From: Hungateiclostridiaceae bacterium UBA1305
GTDB taxonomy: Bacteria; Bacillota; Clostridia; Acetivibrionales; DTU013
NCBI GenBank assembly: GCA_002307275.1
Contig: DBTX01000038.1
Coordinates: 4,400 to 68,399, forward strand
Length of the DNA: 64,000 nt
Reading direction: 5' to 3'
The notes beneath the pieces are model-generated. The model was not told the origin of the DNA. It worked only from the letters and a program-made list of their open reading frames with translations, and did no database searches. Positions 9,684-18,104 of the stretch are shown here, one piece after another. The position numbers were made by a program, and so were the translations under genes. Position 1 is the first letter of the stretch; every line of letters begins with the position of its first letter.

Positions 9684-11087
9684 TCACTTCTTTCTCAAAC
9701 TCTTCAAGTATTCCTCAGTTACATTAGCAAAACCTGTACCTGGCATTAATGATGTGCATGCATCATTTTTATCAGGATCAACTGCCGGATTCTTCTTTAT
9801 GCGTGTCTTCTTCCTTTCTGTTTCACTAAGGTAATTTTCCTTCAAACTGTTTATTTCTCCGCATATGCTGTCCATTTTCTTATCAAAAGTATAAATATAT
9901 TGTTTTAGTGTATCTATGGTATTTGATTGTTGTCTTAACAGCCCGGTATAATAGGATTGTTGTTTTATCAATTGACAAATAAACAACCTGATTTCTTCAA
10001 TAGCCATATTTTCCCGGCTTTCACTGAAATCGTTCAGGAAAGCAAGTCGCAAGCCTTTTAAAATTTTGCCAGGCAACCGGTTGATGCAGCTGTCTCTATA
10101 TTTATCCCTGATATTTGATTTGTAGGATATGCAATATAAGGGTGATGAATCGTGAAAATCATACGTAACCTGACTTCCCCAGGTGTGCCCGTTGTCGGTG
10201 GATATACGGTATGATATGCAGTTATTCTTTACCCAGTATATTATAATGTGATTTCCAATTGTCAGAATAGAGGAGTTGCAGAACAAATGACTGGAGCTTC
10301 CTGCTGTTTTGACGGTCCAGGGATTTTTAGTACCGGATGCTTTAACAGTGCAGTTCATATCTACCGCTTGCCCGGATCTCATTTGCCATAGTAAGTATAT
10401 ATTGCCAGGGCAATCAACTGCAGCCGAGAGGATATCCTTTTCTGAAGCGCTACTGCATAATACGCAAAAATCAGTCCACGAATCAGTGCTTGCAATATAT
10501 TTTATATACCCAAGAACATAATTAGAATCCATCTTTTTTTTATAAAACAAATAGGGGCATTTTGATGTATCCATTGCCAGGGTATAGGGGAGATTTTCAT
10601 ATGTAATACTGTCAAGAAGCTCTGGAGATGAAATGATTCCATTATGATCCAATGCCTGAAGGACAATTTGAGTATTAGCGGGAGATCTGCCGAGATAAAG
10701 CAGAACTAATTTGCCGCCGGCTATGAAAACATCAGGATACCTATCCTGAGGGACAATACTGCATTCACAATTGACTGGAGTGGAAGATATATTCATATTA
10801 TCATTCAATTGTATGTAGTTCATACCTTTATTATTCTGGCAGAGAATATGGATCGTATCCTTGCTATCAATACATACTCCAAACCAGGGGCGGACATCCC
10901 TGCATATCAGTGATTCGTTCGTCCAGCAGCTTTCTATGCATTCCAGATTAAGTCGGGTCGGTTCTATCCAGAGGTTATTCCTGACTAAAGTACTTACTCT
11001 GATCTCCATATTCTGATTGACGGCTATTTTAATAAATTGACCGTATGATTTCTCAATAATATAAGTTTTTCTGTTCATATCAAACAT
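9684..11087 (-). CDS. Asp-box (BNR/sialidase-type) beta-propeller protein with coiled-coil tail
   Basis: A 467-aa protein, no signal peptide or membrane helix. Residues ~1-330 show repeated four-stranded blade-like segments (for example DSKDTIHILCQ, CPGNIYLLWQM) and one clear Asp-box, STDNGHTWG. Residues ~355-430 are predicted coiled coil, followed by a basic linker and an end EEYLKSLRKK. The ATG at 11087 has GGAGG 9 nt upstream. It is divergent from gvpA1 and shares that intergenic region. The function is unknown; a surface or vesicle-associated scaffold is one guess. No sialidase catalytic residues are evident. Confidence 0.6.
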   Translation of the reverse strand: MFDMNRKTYIIEKSYGQFIKIAVNQNMEIRVSTLVRNNLWIEPTRLNLECIESCWTNESLICRDVRPWFGVCIDSKDTIHILCQNNKGMNYIQLNDNMNISSTPVNCECSIVPQDRYPDVFIAGGKLVLLYLGRSPANTQIVLQALDHNGIISSPELLDSITYENLPYTLAMDTSKCPYLFYKKKMDSNYVLGYIKYIASTDSWTDFCVLCSSASEKDILSAAVDCPGNIYLLWQMRSGQAVDMNCTVKASGTKNPWTVKTAGSSSHLFCNSSILTIGNHIIIYWVKNNCISYRISTDNGHTWGSQVTYDFHDSSPLYCISYKSNIRDKYRDSCINRLPGKILKGLRLAFLNDFSESRENMAIEEIRLFICQLIKQQSYYTGLLRQQSNTIDTLKQYIYTFDKKMDSICGEINSLKENYLSETERKKTRIKKNPAVDPDKNDACTSLMPGTGFANVTEEYLKSLRKK

Positions 11088-11214
11088 GGCTATTTACCTC
11101 CTGGTTTATTATATTCGGCAGCGTTTTATTTATGGCATTCAAATGCGCAGGCAGTTATAATTCCGGGGCTTTATACATATCTATTAATGATTGCTAATTA
11201 AAGGAGTGTAACGA

Positions 11215-11460
11215 ATGGCTGTTGGAAAATCAGTACAATCTTCGAGCCTTGCGGAAGTCTTGGATCGGATACTTGATAAAGGACTGGTAATAGACATTTG
11301 GGCTCGTATATCACTGGTTGGAATAGAGCTTGTCACAATTGAAGCCAGAATTGTTGTGGCAAGTATTGAAAAGTATCTTATTTATGCAGATGCCATGGGT
11401 CAGACTTTAAAGAGTAGTGCTTTAGCAACTGCAGCGGGGAGGGAAAATAATGAGTATTAA
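11215..11460 (+). CDS. gvpA: Gas vesicle shell protein GvpA (copy 1)
   Basis: An 81-aa canonical GvpA, the small hydrophobic protein that polymerises into the gas vesicle rib. Core motifs are SSSLAEVLDRILDKG, VIDIWARISLVGIEL and EARIVVASIEKYL, covering both amphipathic strands and the flanking helices. The tail after residue 65 is variable as usual. AAAGGAG precedes the ATG. It opens the first gvp operon and overlaps gvpO by 11 bp. It is the only copy of the three with the Trp in the first strand region. Confidence 0.95.
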   Translation: MAVGKSVQSSSLAEVLDRILDKGLVIDIWARISLVGIELVTIEARIVVASIEKYLIYADAMGQTLKSSALATAAGRENNEY

Positions 11461-11707
11461 AGATTTGACGCAGACAGTTAAAGAATTCATTTTTGAACTT
11501 TTTGGCAAGGATTCGGATGTCATATCTGCCATACCTGTCGAGAAGGGGTGGATGGTAACTGCAGAAGTGCTTATGGACGAGGATTATACCATAAAACGCG
11601 GAAGAAGCGATTTGCTTTATGTCTTTGAAATACTTGTTGATACCAATCTGCATGTACTTTCCTATTCAAGGACACGTATCAGGGAAAGAGGAAAGATAGA
11701 CGAATAG
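11450..11707 (+). CDS. gvpO: Gas vesicle protein GvpO
   Basis: An 85-aa protein matching the GvpO domain: EKGWMVTAEVLMDEDYT, then LLYVFEILVDTNLHVLSYSR and the closing RIRERG. GvpO is an essential accessory of unknown biochemistry in archaeal and actinobacterial gas vesicle loci. It starts inside the end of gvpA1 behind GGGGAGGG, so translation is coupled, and it is followed after 15 bp by gvpN, the usual order. Confidence 0.85.
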   Translation: MSIKDLTQTVKEFIFELFGKDSDVISAIPVEKGWMVTAEVLMDEDYTIKRGRSDLLYVFEILVDTNLHVLSYSRTRIRERGKIDE

Positions 11708-11722
11708 AAAGGGGCATTAGTA

Positions 11723-12652
11723 ATGGAAGAAATCACTATAGTAGACTTTAAGCAAAAACAGAGTTTTGTAGAATCCGATAAAATAAAGGAAATGATTACA
11801 AGGGCAGTGGCGTATTTGAATGCGGGATTTCCAGTGCACTTAAAAGGGCCGGCCGGAACAGGGAAGACAACACTTGCCATGCATCTGGCCCATATTTTTA
11901 ATCAACCTACAATTGTAATTTTCGGAAGTGATGAGATTCGCTCAACTGATTTTGTTGGAGGACAATTTGGATACAGGAAAAAAGTTGTAATTGACAATTA
12001 TATACATTCTGTTGTAAAAACAGACGAAACGGCTGAACAGCAGTGGATTGACGGAAGATTGATCACTGCCTGCAAAGATGGTTATATACTTATTTATGAT
12101 GAATTCAGCAGGTCTACACCTGAGACGAATAACGTTCTTCTTTCCGTTCTGGAAGAAAAAATTCTTGAACTGCCTATAAATAGGACAGGTGAGAATTATG
12201 TCAAAGTACATCCTAATTTTAAAGCGATCTTCACCAGCAACCCGGAGAAATATGCAGGGGTATATAATACTCAGGAGGCGCTTCTGGACAGAATGATAAC
12301 CATTAATCTGGACCACTGGGACAGAGATACGGAAATAAAAATCGCAGCTTCACAATCTGGACTGAATATTGAAGACATGAAAAAGATCGTGGATATTGTC
12401 AGAAATTACAGGAAAAAGGTCAATAATAACATTTCGGTTCGTGCAGCCATCATGATAGGAAAAGTAGTTAATGTTATGAACGTACCTATTCAAGCTGATC
12501 ATGAGATGTTCCTGAAAATATGTGAAGACATATTGGGGGGCAGAGGGAATGCTGATGCTGCGGAATCATCTATGCCGGTACAGTCAAGAATCCAGACAGC
12601 ACCTGCTTCTGTTGAACAAATCATTCGTAATGTAATTCCCAGAATGGTATAA
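11723..12652 (+). CDS. gvpN: Gas vesicle AAA+ ATPase GvpN
   Basis: A 309-aa MoxR/CbbQ-type AAA+ ATPase of the GvpN family, needed for vesicles to reach full size. Walker A is KGPAGTGKTTLAM (~40-52), Walker B YILIYDEFSRSTPE, sensor 1 AIFTSNPEKYAGV, and an arginine-finger region LLDRMITINLD. The length is a little under most GvpN. It sits in the gvpA-O-N order typical of gas vesicle operons. Confidence 0.93.
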   Translation: MEEITIVDFKQKQSFVESDKIKEMITRAVAYLNAGFPVHLKGPAGTGKTTLAMHLAHIFNQPTIVIFGSDEIRSTDFVGGQFGYRKKVVIDNYIHSVVKTDETAEQQWIDGRLITACKDGYILIYDEFSRSTPETNNVLLSVLEEKILELPINRTGENYVKVHPNFKAIFTSNPEKYAGVYNTQEALLDRMITINLDHWDRDTEIKIAASQSGLNIEDMKKIVDIVRNYRKKVNNNISVRAAIMIGKVVNVMNVPIQADHEMFLKICEDILGGRGNADAAESSMPVQSRIQTAPASVEQIIRNVIPRMV

Positions 12653-12664
12653 GGGGGTGGGCCT

Positions 12665-12946
12665 ATGCCGTATAAATCCAATAGAGCCGTTTATTCAAGA
12701 CCTTCTACATACGGTGGAAGTAAAGACAACTATATGAAGGCATTTCTTTTGACCAATGAACTTAACCGACTGGAACATGAGAAGAAAATGGCGGTAACAA
12801 AGATCACTAATTTGGAGAATAGGATTGAGGATGTACGTAAAGAAATCGAAGCCATCAATGCTTTGTTCCGTGATGCAAATAATATGATACAAAATGATAT
12901 AGAGCCTGCAATACCAAAGAAAAGGCATGTTACCATAGAATATTAA
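12665..12946 (+). CDS. Small coiled-coil gas vesicle cluster protein
   Basis: A 93-aa protein with a basic, Tyr/Ser-rich N-terminus and a central coiled coil (~30-75: LNRLEHEKKMAVTKITNLEN and onward). No family was recognised. It has its own AAGGGGGTGG binding site and lies 12 bp after gvpN and 15 bp before gvpH, so it belongs to the operon. A minor structural or chaperone role, as for other small Gvp accessory proteins, is only inferred from position. Confidence 0.7.
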   Translation: MPYKSNRAVYSRPSTYGGSKDNYMKAFLLTNELNRLEHEKKMAVTKITNLENRIEDVRKEIEAINALFRDANNMIQNDIEPAIPKKRHVTIEY

Positions 12947-12961
12947 ACATGAGGTGAGAAT

Positions 12962-13468
12962 ATGGACAATAACCGTGACGACAGTGCTTTATCCGGTATA
13001 GGTGACATCATCAGAGGGGTAGGCAAGCTGGTTGGCAGTGCAATCAATATTGCTGATAAGGATTCCTTTAAAAAATCTTTTTCTGGTGATCTTTTCAAAG
13101 GGAAAAACGTTGATGCATTGAAAGGAAAATATGATTTTTCTGTTAAGCTGGGTCTGAACAAGGAAGATGGGATAGGACTTCCTTCTCAACGGACCCAGGA
13201 TGTTCCGCAAACAGAAGTTTTCAATGAAAAAGATCAAATGGTTGTCATACTCGAACTACCGGGTGTTGACAGAGACTCTCTGCAATTTGCAGTAGATGAA
13301 AATATCCTTGTTATAAATGCAGAAGGAAAGGATGTATCCTATCAAAAGGAAATCAACCTTGGTGATTTTGCAGTCGCTGGAGATGGAATCAGTATCTCTG
13401 AAAATAATGGTATATTTAAAATTACATTAAAAGCTAATGACGGAGGAAAAAGTGGAGATCAAAAATGA
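12962..13468 (+). CDS. gvpH: Gas vesicle Hsp20-like protein GvpH
   Basis: A 168-aa protein with an N-terminal Gly/Ser/Lys-rich segment (SGIGDIIRGVGKLVGSAI) and a C-terminal alpha-crystallin fold (~80-160) including EVFNEKDQMVVILELPGVDR and NNGIFKITLKA. This is the pattern of GvpH/Hsp20-type gas vesicle proteins that bind GvpA and other Gvp proteins. The ATG follows GAGGTGAGA. Its 3' end overlaps the next gene. Confidence 0.82.
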   Translation: MDNNRDDSALSGIGDIIRGVGKLVGSAINIADKDSFKKSFSGDLFKGKNVDALKGKYDFSVKLGLNKEDGIGLPSQRTQDVPQTEVFNEKDQMVVILELPGVDRDSLQFAVDENILVINAEGKDVSYQKEINLGDFAVAGDGISISENNGIFKITLKANDGGKSGDQK

Positions 13469-15560
13469 AGACAATATCAGGCTGGCAGTAGATGATATTG
13501 ATTCAAAGGATGAGTACAGATGCATAGTGAGGGTTGATCCTGAAATTATGAAGCTCCTTCATGCAGATATCGGAGACGTCATTGGAATCAGAGGCGGAAA
13601 AATTACCTGTGCGAGGGTTATGATGCTGCCGGTGGAAGAACGTGGGAATTCTCTGATCCAAATGGACAGTCTTATCATGATAAATGCGCAGGTCCGCAAA
13701 GGTGATGAGGTTGAAGTTTTTAGAGCGTTGCCAGGCGAGCGTGCCAGAATAGTTGTTGTAACAGGTGAATTTTCATTAAGCGGGGGCAGAAGAATTGACA
13801 TTGAGCAGATCAAAAAATCGCTTGTCAATCACTGCCTTCATACGGGAGATTATTTCCCTGTCCGGCAGTCAGCGGCGGGAAAGACTGCACTTAGCGTTAT
13901 ATCAACCGTCCCGGAAGGCTTTGTCATTATAGATGAAGGTACAAGGATTGTTTTAAAAGACAAAGAGAGCATCAATGAGAGCGATTCTTTCATCGGGTAT
14001 AAGGATATCGGTGGTCTGAACAAGCAGATATTAAGAATTAAGGAGATTGTAGAATATCCTGTTAAATATGGCAGGCTTTTCAGCAGGCTGGGATTGGAAC
14101 CGGCGCGGGGTATCCTGTTATATGGCCCTCCAGGTACCGGAAAGACATTGATAGCAAAAGCCATAGCAAATGAAGTTAATGCAAGGTTTATTTGTGTGAA
14201 TGGCCCTGAAATCATAAACAAGTATTATGGTGAAAGTGAGGCCAGGATACGGGAAATTTTTGAAGAAGCTCAAAAAAATACGCCCAGTATCATTTTCATC
14301 GATGAGATAGATGCCATTGCCCCAAAAAGGGATGAAGTACAGGGGGATGTTGAGAAGAGAATCGTAGCGCAGTTGTTATCACTGATGGATGGAGTCAGGG
14401 ACAGGAATGGTGTGGTAGTAATAGGAGCCACAAATATGCCCAACAGTCTGGACCCCGCCATAAGAAGACCCGGAAGGTTCGACAGGGAAATATATATTGG
14501 TGTTCCTGATGAAAATGCCAGATATGAGATACTTAAAATTCATACGGGTAAAATTCCCCTTGATAATGATGTTGATCTTGCACATATGGCTAATATAACA
14601 CACGGCTGTGTCGGAGCAGATTTGAAAGCCTTATGCACAGAAGCAGCTATGAATTGTATCAGGCGGCAGTTGGAATCTGGTACGGGAATAGAGAGAGAAA
14701 AAGCAGGCGGCGAGGAGGGGATTTGTGTTTCATATAAGGATTTTTCCATGGCGCTTGCAGAAATCCAACCCTCAGCAATCCGTGAGGTCACTACAGAGGT
14801 CCCGCATGTTACATGGAATATGATCGGCGGACTGGAAGAAATTAAAAGCAAATTGAGAGAGTGCATTGAATGGCCTTTGAAATATCCGGATGTTTTCTCT
14901 TTCATGAATATCAAAAGTCCAAGGGGAATACTTCTTTATGGTCCTCCAGGTACGGGCAAAACACTTGTTGCCCGTGCGGTAGCAAACGAAAGCGGAGTAA
15001 ATTTCATACCTGTAAAGGGTCCCGAGTTATTATCCAAATGGCAGGGAGAAACTGAAAAAGGTGTACGGGAAATATTCAGAAAAGCGAAACTGACGGCTCC
15101 CTGTATTATTTTTTTTGACGAAATCGATTCTCTCATTACATCCGGCGAGCATGCTGAAAGAAGTAATTCTACTGTTTTGGCACAACTTCTTACGGAGATG
15201 GATGGGATTGATACATTGGAAAATGTAATGATAATTGGTGCTACAAACCGTATTGAAGCTATGGATAAGGCCTTACTGAGGGATGGAAGATTTGATGAAT
15301 TGCTGGAATTCAAGATTCCCGATACCACAGCCAGAAAAGATATTTTCAAACTTCACCTTAAAAACCGGAGGATTGAATCTGACATTGATCTGGACGAACT
15401 GGCCCTGCTTACAGAAGGATATAGCGGCGCCGAAATTGCCGGTGTTTGCAGAAAGGCAGCATTAAAGGCTGTTCGTAATTTTATGGAGAATTATGGTGAC
15501 AGAGGGGATTTTAACTTTTTGAAAATATGTAAGGAAGATATTAGTTCAATAATAAGATGA
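13452..15560 (+). CDS. CDC48/VAT-type double AAA+ ATPase (copy 1)
   Basis: A ~702-aa protein with a CDC48 N-domain (double-psi barrel-like, ~1-160) and two AAA modules. D1 has Walker A GPPGTGKT at ~223, Walker B IIFIDEIDAIAPKR and the arginine finger RRPGRFDR. D2 has Walker A at ~497, Walker B IIFFDEIDSL and a diverged finger LRDGRFDE. Such ATPases unfold or extract proteins. The GTG at 13452, 5 nt after GGAGG, is preferred over an upstream in-frame ATG (13437); it overlaps gvpH by 17 bp. It lies inside the gvp operon, so it probably acts on vesicle proteins (inference). Confidence 0.93.
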   Translation: MEIKNEDNIRLAVDDIDSKDEYRCIVRVDPEIMKLLHADIGDVIGIRGGKITCARVMMLPVEERGNSLIQMDSLIMINAQVRKGDEVEVFRALPGERARIVVVTGEFSLSGGRRIDIEQIKKSLVNHCLHTGDYFPVRQSAAGKTALSVISTVPEGFVIIDEGTRIVLKDKESINESDSFIGYKDIGGLNKQILRIKEIVEYPVKYGRLFSRLGLEPARGILLYGPPGTGKTLIAKAIANEVNARFICVNGPEIINKYYGESEARIREIFEEAQKNTPSIIFIDEIDAIAPKRDEVQGDVEKRIVAQLLSLMDGVRDRNGVVVIGATNMPNSLDPAIRRPGRFDREIYIGVPDENARYEILKIHTGKIPLDNDVDLAHMANITHGCVGADLKALCTEAAMNCIRRQLESGTGIEREKAGGEEGICVSYKDFSMALAEIQPSAIREVTTEVPHVTWNMIGGLEEIKSKLRECIEWPLKYPDVFSFMNIKSPRGILLYGPPGTGKTLVARAVANESGVNFIPVKGPELLSKWQGETEKGVREIFRKAKLTAPCIIFFDEIDSLITSGEHAERSNSTVLAQLLTEMDGIDTLENVMIIGATNRIEAMDKALLRDGRFDELLEFKIPDTTARKDIFKLHLKNRRIESDIDLDELALLTEGYSGAEIAGVCRKAALKAVRNFMENYGDRGDFNFLKICKEDISSIIR

Positions 15561-15620
15561 AGCTAAAACTTACATGGGATTTTTCGATCATGTGTTATGT
15601 TCAACAGGAGGGGATTTCGA

Positions 15621-16358
15621 ATGAAACATGGTGAATATGTTTACTGTTTTATTGAGGGAAGAGTGGATAGGACCTTTGATTTGAAAGGTGTTGGTGGGTA
15701 TGGAGATGTGCATTTCATGAATTATGAAGGGATTACTGCCGCGATTAGTGATGTGCCTTACAGTATCCTGGAGCCTAACAGGGAGAACGCCCTTGCACAT
15801 GAAAAAATCATCCAGCAATTATTAAAATATTACAATCTGGTTCCATGCAGCTTCGGCAATGTCTTCAAGAGTAAGGAAGACATTCATACTTTTATAAGCA
15901 AAACATATGAATACCTGAAAGAAAATCTGGAAAATGTAAGAGATAAAATGGAAGTTGGACTGCGTGTCTTTTGGAAAAAATCGGTTTTCTCAGAGGAAAT
16001 TGAAACAAAAGAGATAAAGGAATTTAGAGATATGCTGCTGCAAAAACCCAATGCGGAGAATTATTACTCAAAAATTGATCTCGGCAAAATGGTTGAGGCA
16101 CAGGTAAGCAGACGCAGGCAGCATTATTCCGATGCTATTTTTGAACCTCTTGCAAAATATGCGGTAGAAGCAAAGCTAAACGATACTGTAAATCCATTAA
16201 TGGTTTTGAACGCGTCGTTTCTTATACAAAATAGCAAAGAACAGGAGTTTGACAGCCAGGTAGGTACAAGAATGAAAAAATTCGAGGACCGGCTGGATTT
16301 TAGTTACTCAGGACCCTGGCCACCTTATAATTTCACATCCAGTGTACCAAATACTTGA
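15621..16358 (+). CDS. Gas vesicle protein GvpF/GvpL (copy 1)
   Basis: A 245-aa GvpL/F protein. It starts with EYVYCFIEG, carries LAHEKIIQQLLKYYNLVPCS and the core helix LEVGL-type MEVGLRVFWKK, and ends with the family hallmark YSGPWPPYNF. GvpF/L proteins are accessory proteins, some bound to GvpA, needed for vesicle nucleation. AGGAGGGG 7 nt upstream fixes the ATG at 15621. It follows the CDC48 gene by 60 bp. Confidence 0.92.
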   Translation: MKHGEYVYCFIEGRVDRTFDLKGVGGYGDVHFMNYEGITAAISDVPYSILEPNRENALAHEKIIQQLLKYYNLVPCSFGNVFKSKEDIHTFISKTYEYLKENLENVRDKMEVGLRVFWKKSVFSEEIETKEIKEFRDMLLQKPNAENYYSKIDLGKMVEAQVSRRRQHYSDAIFEPLAKYAVEAKLNDTVNPLMVLNASFLIQNSKEQEFDSQVGTRMKKFEDRLDFSYSGPWPPYNFTSSVPNT

Positions 16359-16378
16359 TCTCATAGGTAGGTGATATA

Positions 16379-16702
16379 GTGTTTTTTATTAATAGTATTT
16401 ATAACCTACTCGAAACGATTACGGAGTATGCGCTTAACGAACTATTTGATGAACAGGAAATTAAGCGGAAGATCATGGAATTGAATGTTTTATACGAATT
16501 GAATGAAATCGGTGAAGAAGAATACGATAGATTGGAAAAAAAGCTTCTTAAGCAGTTGAGGGAAGCAAGAGAATACAACCTGGAAAAACAAAGGGAAGAG
16601 GCAGGAGAAGAGGAAGAAGAAGAGGGAGAAGAAGAGGAAGAAGAAGAGGAAGACGGAGAGGCAGAAGAAGACAAAGAAGAGGAGCATGGGGAAGAACAGT
16701 AG
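16379..16702 (+). CDS. gvpG: Gas vesicle protein GvpG with long acidic tail
   Basis: A 107-aa protein. The first ~65 residues fit GvpG: LNELFDEQEIKRKIMELN, then EIGEEEYDRLEKKLLKQLRE. The last ~38 residues are almost only Glu with Asp and Gly, far longer than usual. The GTG start lies behind AGGTAGGTG. It follows gvpF/L in the order gvpF-G seen in many clusters and is the last gene of the first operon before a terminator. Confidence 0.85.
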   Translation: MFFINSIYNLLETITEYALNELFDEQEIKRKIMELNVLYELNEIGEEEYDRLEKKLLKQLREAREYNLEKQREEAGEEEEEEGEEEEEEEEDGEAEEDKEEEHGEEQ

Positions 16703-16754
16703 GAAGAAATGGGGGCAATGAAGGAGCAAAGAGGAGGATAAGAGCTGATAATAT

Positions 16755-16785
16755 GGGCAGGTTTTCTGCCCTTTATAGTTTTATT
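16755..16785 (+). terminator. Terminator after gvpG
   Basis: The perfect 6-bp stem GGGCAG / CTGCCC with a GTTTT loop is followed by TTTATAGTTTTATT. It separates the gvpA-G operon from the GvpJ-like gene at 16936. Confidence 0.65.
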
Positions 16786-16935
16786 GATATGGATTCTATG
16801 GATATGTGTTGAAATATAGTATTTGGGGAAAAAGGCGAATTACTGATCAATGCATCATTCTAATATATAGATAGTTCTCGGGATTGGAATTTAAATTTGG
16901 ACACTTTATGGGATTTGGTATGAGGGGGTATTTGT

Positions 16936-17235
16936 ATGGCGATGCAAAAAGCAACAGAAGGATCAACTCTTGGAGAGATACTTGAAAAGATACTTGACAA
17001 GGGAATTGTAATTGCAGGGGATATATCAATCAGTCTTGCCGATGTAGAGCTATTGACCATAAAAATCAGACTGGTGGTGGCGTCGGTGGACAAGGCGATG
17101 GAAATGGGGATTAACTGGTGGAAAAATGATCCCTACCTCTCTTCTGAGGCGGGAAAAAATAATCAAAAAGATCTTGAAGAGGAGAACAGGAAATTGAAAG
17201 AAAAAATTCAAAAGCTCCAACAGGAGTTTGCATGA
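16936..17235 (+). CDS. gvpJ: GvpJ/GvpM-type minor gas vesicle protein with coiled-coil tail
   Basis: A 99-aa GvpA-superfamily protein: LGEILEKILDKGIVIAGDIS and the second-strand region VELLTIKIRLVVASVDKA. Asp/Ser in place of the GvpA Trp/Arg region (GDISISLADVEL) points to the GvpJ/M group of minor, cap-forming proteins. A C-terminal coiled coil (~72-99) follows. The ATG has a GGGGGT upstream. It stands between the terminator of operon 1 and gvpA2. Confidence 0.82.
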   Translation: MAMQKATEGSTLGEILEKILDKGIVIAGDISISLADVELLTIKIRLVVASVDKAMEMGINWWKNDPYLSSEAGKNNQKDLEEENRKLKEKIQKLQQEFA

Positions 17236-17391
17236 ATTCAAGGAAAGAGAACATTGGCAGGGCCCATGGCCTATATATTTTTCCAGATTAAAAATTTCTT
17301 CATAAACCAAGCACCCAATATTGATCCCCACATATTATAGCTAGTGAAGGGTAGACTCTTCGACAATAGCATAATAAGAGGGGGTAGTTAC

Positions 17392-17601
17392 GTGGCTATA
17401 AAGCATTCGGTCGAATCTTCAAGCCTTGCGGAAGTGCTTGATAGAATACTTGAGAAAGGAATCGTCATAGACATTTTTCTTCGTGTATCTCTTGTAGGTA
17501 TCGAATTACTGGCTATTGACGGTAGAATCGTCATTGCAGGCGTTGAAACCTGGTTATGTTACGCACGGGCTGTCGGCTTAACAGAATATCACAGGGAATA
17601 G
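17392..17601 (+). CDS. gvpA: Gas vesicle shell protein GvpA (copy 2)
   Basis: A 69-aa canonical-length GvpA with SSSLAEVLDRILEKGIVIDI and SLVGIELLAIDGRIVIAG. The GTG at 17392 follows GAGGGGGTAG; longer in-frame readings upstream lack the GvpA N-terminus. It is ~90% identical in protein to copy 3, which faces it across a shared terminator, but clearly less like copy 1. Confidence 0.93.
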   Translation: MAIKHSVESSSLAEVLDRILEKGIVIDIFLRVSLVGIELLAIDGRIVIAGVETWLCYARAVGLTEYHRE

Positions 17602-17627
17602 CAGAACACTATAAAAAGTAAAGATTC

Positions 17628-17682
17628 CAAATAGAAAGGCCATCTATGAAAAAATACATATTTCTGATGGTCTTTCTATTTG
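17628..17682. terminator. Bidirectional terminator between convergent gvpA genes
   Basis: A 17-bp stem (CAAATAGAAAGGCCATC / GATGGTCTTTCTATTTG, one G-U pair) with a ~21-nt A-rich loop. Confidence 0.8.
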
Positions 17683-17792
17683 TAGTCAAAATAATATTGC
17701 TGTAAAAAAATAAGGCATTTAGCCTTATTAAAAAAAATGTTATGGGGAATAAACGAAGGTAAACTCATTCAAATAATGCATAGGTAGCACGT

Positions 17793-18014
17793 CTATTCTT
17801 CTTCCCGAGGGTGATGCTTTTCTGTCAATCCAACAGCAGCGGCATAGATTAACCAAGTTTCAACACCTGCGATAACTATTCTTGAATCAACAGCAAGTAG
17901 TTCGATACCTAATAAAGAAACCCTGAGAAAAATGTCAATAACGATACCCTTTTCGAGGATTCGGTCCAACACTTCGGCCAAACTTGAAGATTCAATAGAA
18001 TGCTTGACTGCCAT
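17793..18014 (-). CDS. gvpA: Gas vesicle shell protein GvpA (copy 3)
   Basis: A 73-aa GvpA on the minus strand, nearly the same protein as copy 2 (SSSLAEVLDRILEKGIVIDI shared) but with many silent base differences, so the duplication is old and the protein is under purifying selection. The ATG at 18014 lies ~10 nt after AAAGGA; a GTG three codons earlier is too close to the site. It is the only core gvp gene on this strand, with no downstream partner. Confidence 0.92.
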   Translation of the reverse strand: MAVKHSIESSSLAEVLDRILEKGIVIDIFLRVSLLGIELLAVDSRIVIAGVETWLIYAAAVGLTEKHHPREEE

Positions 18015-18104
18015 AATATTCACATCCTTTCAATTTTTTAAGACTGCTTCTACAAACAGTATATGAATTTACAAAGCATGTGTGATTAACATAATTAATA
18101 AATT

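Noticed and set aside
11088..11214. Promoter of gvpA1 (TATAAT near 11155)
   Set aside because: A good -10 is present, but the -35 (TGGCAT) is weak and no sporulation-type box fits, so no promoter is called.
16399..16729. Ser-rich and Phe-rich minus-strand frames opposite gvpG
   Set aside because: They are mirror frames of the GAA/GAG acidic tail codons of gvpG.
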